Assembly: GCF_948948975.1 (NCBI RefSeq) | Contig: NZ_CARBVX010000019.1 | Location: 1 to 39,068, forward strand | Direction: 5' to 3' | From: an uncultured Lactobacillus sp. | GTDB lineage: Bacteria; Bacillota; Bacilli; Lactobacillales; Lactobacillaceae | Length of the DNA: 39,068 bases | Shown here: one piece after another, positions 35,789 through 39,068 of the stretch | How positions within the stretch are numbered: the stretch's first letter is position 1 | Layout of the letters: each line of letters opens with the position of its first letter | Position numbers and translations under genes: made by a program | The notes under the pieces: model-generated | What the model saw: the letters and a program-made list of their open reading frames with translations, nothing else | Database searches by the model: none | Told to the model about the DNA's origin: nothing

Positions 35789-38128
35789 ATGCTACAACTC
35801 TTACACTTAAAAAAGACCTATCACGTAGGTGATACCGTCACACATGCATTAGATGACGTTACGATTAATTTTCGTAACAGTGAATTCGTTGCTATCTTAG
35901 GTCCTAGTGGGTCTGGTAAGACGACGCTTTTAAATGTAATTGGTGGATTAGATCATTACGATTCTGGAGACATTATCATCAATGGTAAGTCGACGAAAAA
36001 TTTCTCTCAAACTGACTGGGATGCTTATCGCAATAATTCTGTCGGCTTTATTTTTCAAAGTTATAATCTTATTTCTCACCTTTCTATTATTGAAAATGTA
36101 GAGCTTGGCATGACGCTTTCAGGCGTAAGTAGTAATGAACGCCACGAAAAGGCAATTGCTGCGCTAAAGCGCGTTGGTTTAGGCGACCATTTAAAGAAGC
36201 GTCCTAATCAACTATCCGGAGGACAAATGCAACGAGTAGCTATTGCCCGGGCAATAGCTAATGATCCCGATATTCTTCTATGTGACGAGCCAACAGGAGC
36301 TTTAGATACTAAAACCAGTGAAAGTATTATGGAGCTAATCAAGGAACTCAGCCACGATAAATTAGTCATCATGGTTACACATAATCCTGAACTGGCTGAA
36401 GAATATGCAAGTAGAATCGTTCATTTCCAAGATGGAAAAATTCTTAGTGATTCAAATGCCTTTGAGCCTAAAAAAGAAGTAAAAGATACCTTTAAACTCA
36501 AAAAGACAAAAATGTCTTATTGGAATGCCCTAAAACTTAGTTTTACTAACATTATGACTAAGAAAGGTAGAACTTTTTTAACTGCTTTTGCTTCAAGTAT
36601 CGGAATTATTGGAATTGCTATTGTTTTAGCTTTGTCACATGGTTTTCAAAAACAAATTAATGAAACGCAAAGTAAAACACTAGCTAAATTCCCAATTTCT
36701 ATTTCTCAAACGGCAACAGACATGAATGCTGCTACAAGCCGAACTGAATCTGATAAAAACGTCAAAAATAAGGGATATCTTGTTGCCGCAAAACCAGACA
36801 ATGAGAAAAACACCCACGAAAATAAGATTACTCAGTCTTATATCGACTATGTTAAGAAAATCAATCCTTCATATGCCAATAATATTTCCTTCATTAGAGG
36901 AACCCAGCTTAATCTTTTAACTAATGATAACGGCAAAATTAAGCACGTAGAATTTTCTAATGTTAACAACTCCGGTTCTGCTATTGCTAGTGCTCAACTT
37001 CAAGGGATGAATAGTGTAGGGATTAACACAAGTGTCTTTCCTAAAACGCTTGATTCAAAGCAAGGAACTTTTCTAAAGGATAATTACCAACTACTTGCTG
37101 GTTCCTGGCCTAAGTCAAATAATGAAGTGGTTCTTGTTTTAAATAATAAAAATCAAGCTAATGTTAACGCACTTAAGAATTTAGGTATTTCAATTAAAGA
37201 TGGTCAAAAAATTGATCTAAACAAAATTGTAGGCCGTACTTTTAAGGTAATTAGTAACAACAATTACTATCAAGAATTACCTACTGGAAACTTTGTCCCG
37301 CAAAAAGCTTCTAAATCAATGTACGATTCTAGCAACTTAACCTTAAAATTAAGTGCCGTTATTCGTGGTAAAAATAATAGTCAAATGGCCCTTCTAGATA
37401 ACGGAATTGCTTACAGCGATGGTTTAACTCAAGAAATTATTAAGCAAAATGAAAATTCGAGTATTGTTAAGGCGCAAAAGAATAGTACTACGAATGTAAT
37501 GACTAATCAGCCAATGAACCAAGCTCAAAAAGAGCAATTTATTGCATCTCTTGGTGGCTCTAGCATCCCTAGCGGTATTCTTATCTATCCAAACTCATTT
37601 AAGTCTAAAGATAAAGTTCTCGATTACTTAGACAAATATAATAAAGGTAAGACTAAAAAAGATCAGATTATTTACACTGATATGTCAGGTACTGTTACTA
37701 AGTTAACTGGTGGTTTACTTGCCGGAATTACTGACGTTTTAGTTGCTTTTGCTGCTATTTCTTTAGTTACTTCCATGATTATGATTGGTATTTTAACTTA
37801 TACTTCTGTTTTAGAACGTACAAAAGAAATTGGTGTGCTAAAGGCTTTAGGTGCTAGAAAACGCGACATTACACGTGTCTTTGATGCTGAAACCTTTATT
37901 CTCGGCCTCTTTTCCGGTATTTTAGGTATCTTGATTGCTTACTTATGCACTTTCCCAATCAACGCAGTATTATATGCAATTACTAATATGAGTAACGTTG
38001 CGCAGCTCGACCCAATGCAAGCCTTAATTCTAGTAATTATTAGTACTGTTTTAACAATGCTTGGTGGTCATATACCAGCTCGCATGGCTGCTAAAAAGGA
38101 CGCCGCAATTGCTTTAAGAAGTGAATAA
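35789..38128 (+). CDS. ABC exporter with fused FtsX-type permease
   Basis: 779 residues. The N-terminal ATPase (about 1-225) has Walker [10 protein letters not shown], signature [14 protein letters not shown] and Walker [13 protein letters not shown], close to MacB/LolD-type proteins. After it come one membrane helix (about 262-282), a large extracellular domain of about 350 residues, and three C-terminal helices with the FtsX motif [20 protein letters not shown]. Such one-gene MacB-like exporters work as dimers in peptide or lipid extrusion or bacitracin-type resistance. AAAGGA lies before the ATG, and a terminator follows directly. Confidence 0.9.
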   Translation: MLQLLHLKKTYHVGDTVTHALDDVTINFRNSEFVAILGPSGSGKTTLLNVIGGLDHYDSGDIIINGKSTKNFSQTDWDAYRNNSVGFIFQSYNLISHLSIIENVELGMTLSGVSSNERHEKAIAALKRVGLGDHLKKRPNQLSGGQMQRVAIARAIANDPDILLCDEPTGALDTKTSESIMELIKELSHDKLVIMVTHNPELAEEYASRIVHFQDGKILSDSNAFEPKKEVKDTFKLKKTKMSYWNALKLSFTNIMTKKGRTFLTAFASSIGIIGIAIVLALSHGFQKQINETQSKTLAKFPISISQTATDMNAATSRTESDKNVKNKGYLVAAKPDNEKNTHENKITQSYIDYVKKINPSYANNISFIRGTQLNLLTNDNGKIKHVEFSNVNNSGSAIASAQLQGMNSVGINTSVFPKTLDSKQGTFLKDNYQLLAGSWPKSNNEVVLVLNNKNQANVNALKNLGISIKDGQKIDLNKIVGRTFKVISNNNYYQELPTGNFVPQKASKSMYDSSNLTLKLSAVIRGKNNSQMALLDNGIAYSDGLTQEIIKQNENSSIVKAQKNSTTNVMTNQPMNQAQKEQFIASLGGSSIPSGILIYPNSFKSKDKVLDYLDKYNKGKTKKDQIIYTDMSGTVTKLTGGLLAGITDVLVAFAAISLVTSMIMIGILTYTSVLERTKEIGVLKALGARKRDITRVFDAETFILGLFSGILGILIAYLCTFPINAVLYAITNMSNVAQLDPMQALILVIISTVLTMLGGHIPARMAAKKDAAIALRSE

Positions 38129-38132
38129 ATCT

Positions 38133-38167
38133 ATAAGGATTTCAATATTGAAATCCTTATTTTTTTG
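38133..38167 (+). terminator. Terminator of the ABC-FtsX gene
   Basis: ATAAGGATTTCAAT / ATTGAAATCCTTAT perfect stem followed by T7. Confidence 0.9.
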
Positions 38168-38215
38168 CTCTACACTTACCTAAGAAAAAAGTTATGAACT
38201 TATTCTTATATCTTA

Positions 38216-38244
38216 TTGAAAACGGCATCAATAAAGTATATGCT
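38216..38244 (+). promoter_or_regulatory. cydA promoter
   Basis: TTGAAA (38216-38221), exactly 17 bp, TATGCT (38239-38244). The leader to the start codon is about 40 nt. Confidence 0.65.
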
Positions 38245-38292
38245 TAAGGTAACAGATGTTATATATGTGGAAATAGAAATAGGTGAATGAAA

Positions 38293-39068
38293 ATGTTATC
38301 GGGTGTAACAATGTTAGATCTTGCCCGCTTCCAATTCGCAATGACTACAGTCTTCCACTTCTTCTTTGTTCCCTTCTCTATCGGGATGGGGTTCATTGTA
38401 TCAATTATGGAAACACTCTACGTCGTTAAAAAGGACGAAGTATATAAAAAGATGGCTCAATTCTGGGGAAAAATTTATCTATTGAGCTTTGCTGTTGGAG
38501 TAGTTACCGGGCTTATCCAAGAATTCCAATTTGGAATGAACTGGTCAAACTACTCTCGTTTTATGGGCGATATTTTTGGTGCTCCATTGGCTATTGAAGC
38601 TTTGCTAGCTTTCTTTATGGAATCTACTTTCATTGGTTTATGGATGTTTACATGGAACAAATTTAAGCCAGCTTTGCACTGTGCTTTAGTTTGGATTTCC
38701 TTTATTGGCTCAATGCTGAGTGCCATTTGGATTTTAACTGCTAATGCTTTTATGCAAAATCCTGTTGGCTACGTTATTAAAAATGGTAAGGCACAAATGG
38801 CTAGTTTTTGGGCTTTAATTGCTAATGAACAACTTTGGGCTAGTTTCCCACACGTAGTAATTGGTGCTATTGTTACAGCTTCATTTGTAGTAATTGGGAT
38901 GGCTGCTTTTGGCTTACTTAGAAAACGTGATGTTAACTTCCATAAAAAGTCCATGCGTATCGCTCTTTGGGTTGCCTTATTTGCCTCAATTGCTGAAATT
39001 GGTGCTGGTGACTATCAAACTCAAGTTGAAATTCATGAACAACCAATGAAGTTTGCTGCAACTGAAGG
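38293..39068 (+). CDS. cydA: Cytochrome bd ubiquinol oxidase subunit I, 5' part
   Basis: 258 complete codons; the gene runs off the window. The start of the protein (MLDLARFQFAMTTVFHFFFVPFSIG) is the CydA signature, quoted in part here as LARFQFAMTTVFH, with the haem b595 histidine in VFHFF. GAPLAIEALLAFFMEST holds the quinol/proton-channel glutamates, and ASFPHVVIGA holds the haem b558 histidine. Start at 38293 is 6 nt after AGGTGA; the ATG at 38287 directly abuts that site. The enzyme reduces oxygen at the membrane; in lactobacilli it usually needs external haem and quinone. Confidence 0.92.
   Translation, partial: MLSGVTMLDLARFQFAMTTVFHFFFVPFSIGMGFIVSIMETLYVVKKDEVYKKMAQFWGKIYLLSFAVGVVTGLIQEFQFGMNWSNYSRFMGDIFGAPLAIEALLAFFMESTFIGLWMFTWNKFKPALHCALVWISFIGSMLSAIWILTANAFMQNPVGYVIKNGKAQMASFWALIANEQLWASFPHVVIGAIVTASFVVIGMAAFGLLRKRDVNFHKKSMRIALWVALFASIAEIGAGDYQTQVEIHEQPMKFAATE

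Overview
This AT-rich window looks like the chromosome of a Lactobacillus of the acidophilus/johnsonii/gasseri group. The clues are a clpL gene behind a CIRCE operator, a dltXABCD operon, a neighbouring DUF969-DUF979-pcp operon, several PTS EIIC genes, CydA, and Gram-positive AGGAGG-type ribosome binding sites. The species is inferred from protein style only. No tRNA, rRNA, CRISPR array, transposase or phage gene was seen.

Layout. 1-3.9 kb: an APC amino-acid permease and clpL, both on minus. 3.9-8 kb: a membrane-anchored DUF915 hydrolase overlapping a degenerate EIIC-like membrane protein (minus), then a ribbon-helix-helix protein and an MFS transporter (plus). 7.9-15.2 kb, minus: a structured small RNA candidate; the D-alanylation operon dltX-A-B-C-D; a serine-hydrolase domain with no start codon of its own, which follows dltD in the -1 frame across a slippery A_AAA_AAC; then an exported beta-propeller-like protein and a small membrane protein. 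15.4-19.4 kb: a beta-glucoside cassette (EIIC, RpiR regulator, 6-phospho-beta-glucosidase) bounded by 59-bp direct repeats, with a shared GAACA-N3-TGTTC operator. 19.4-20.5 kb: two bacteriocin-immunity-like genes, one frameshifted. Around 15.3 and 20.4 kb lie two copies of a small-RNA or toxin/antitoxin-like locus with an identical 61-bp core.

20.6-24.4 kb, plus: a CbpB-type CBS protein, a P1B-like ATPase and a CPA2 antiporter, which suggest cation homeostasis. 24.4-27.6 kb: a DUF4097 protein and ABC exporter divergent from an Rgg-family regulator, with identical palindromic terminators at both ends. 27.6-30.1 kb, minus: DUF969-DUF979-pcp plus a small membrane protein. 30.2-31.8 kb, minus: DUF805 and a lipoprotein gene split by a one-base frameshift. 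31.9-38.1 kb: an orphan galactitol-type EIIC, a YagU-like protein, a CPBP protease, a YdcF-like protein and an ABC-FtsX exporter. The window ends inside cydA.

The most notable observation is the dltD/serine-hydrolase junction. It has a canonical -1 slippery heptamer right before the dltD stop, a 9-nt spacer and a hairpin. The catalytic SxxK of the hydrolase lies upstream of its first ATG. A DltD-esterase-like fusion acting on teichoic-acid D-alanine outside the cell is therefore a real possibility. A homopolymer indel would look the same and must be excluded.
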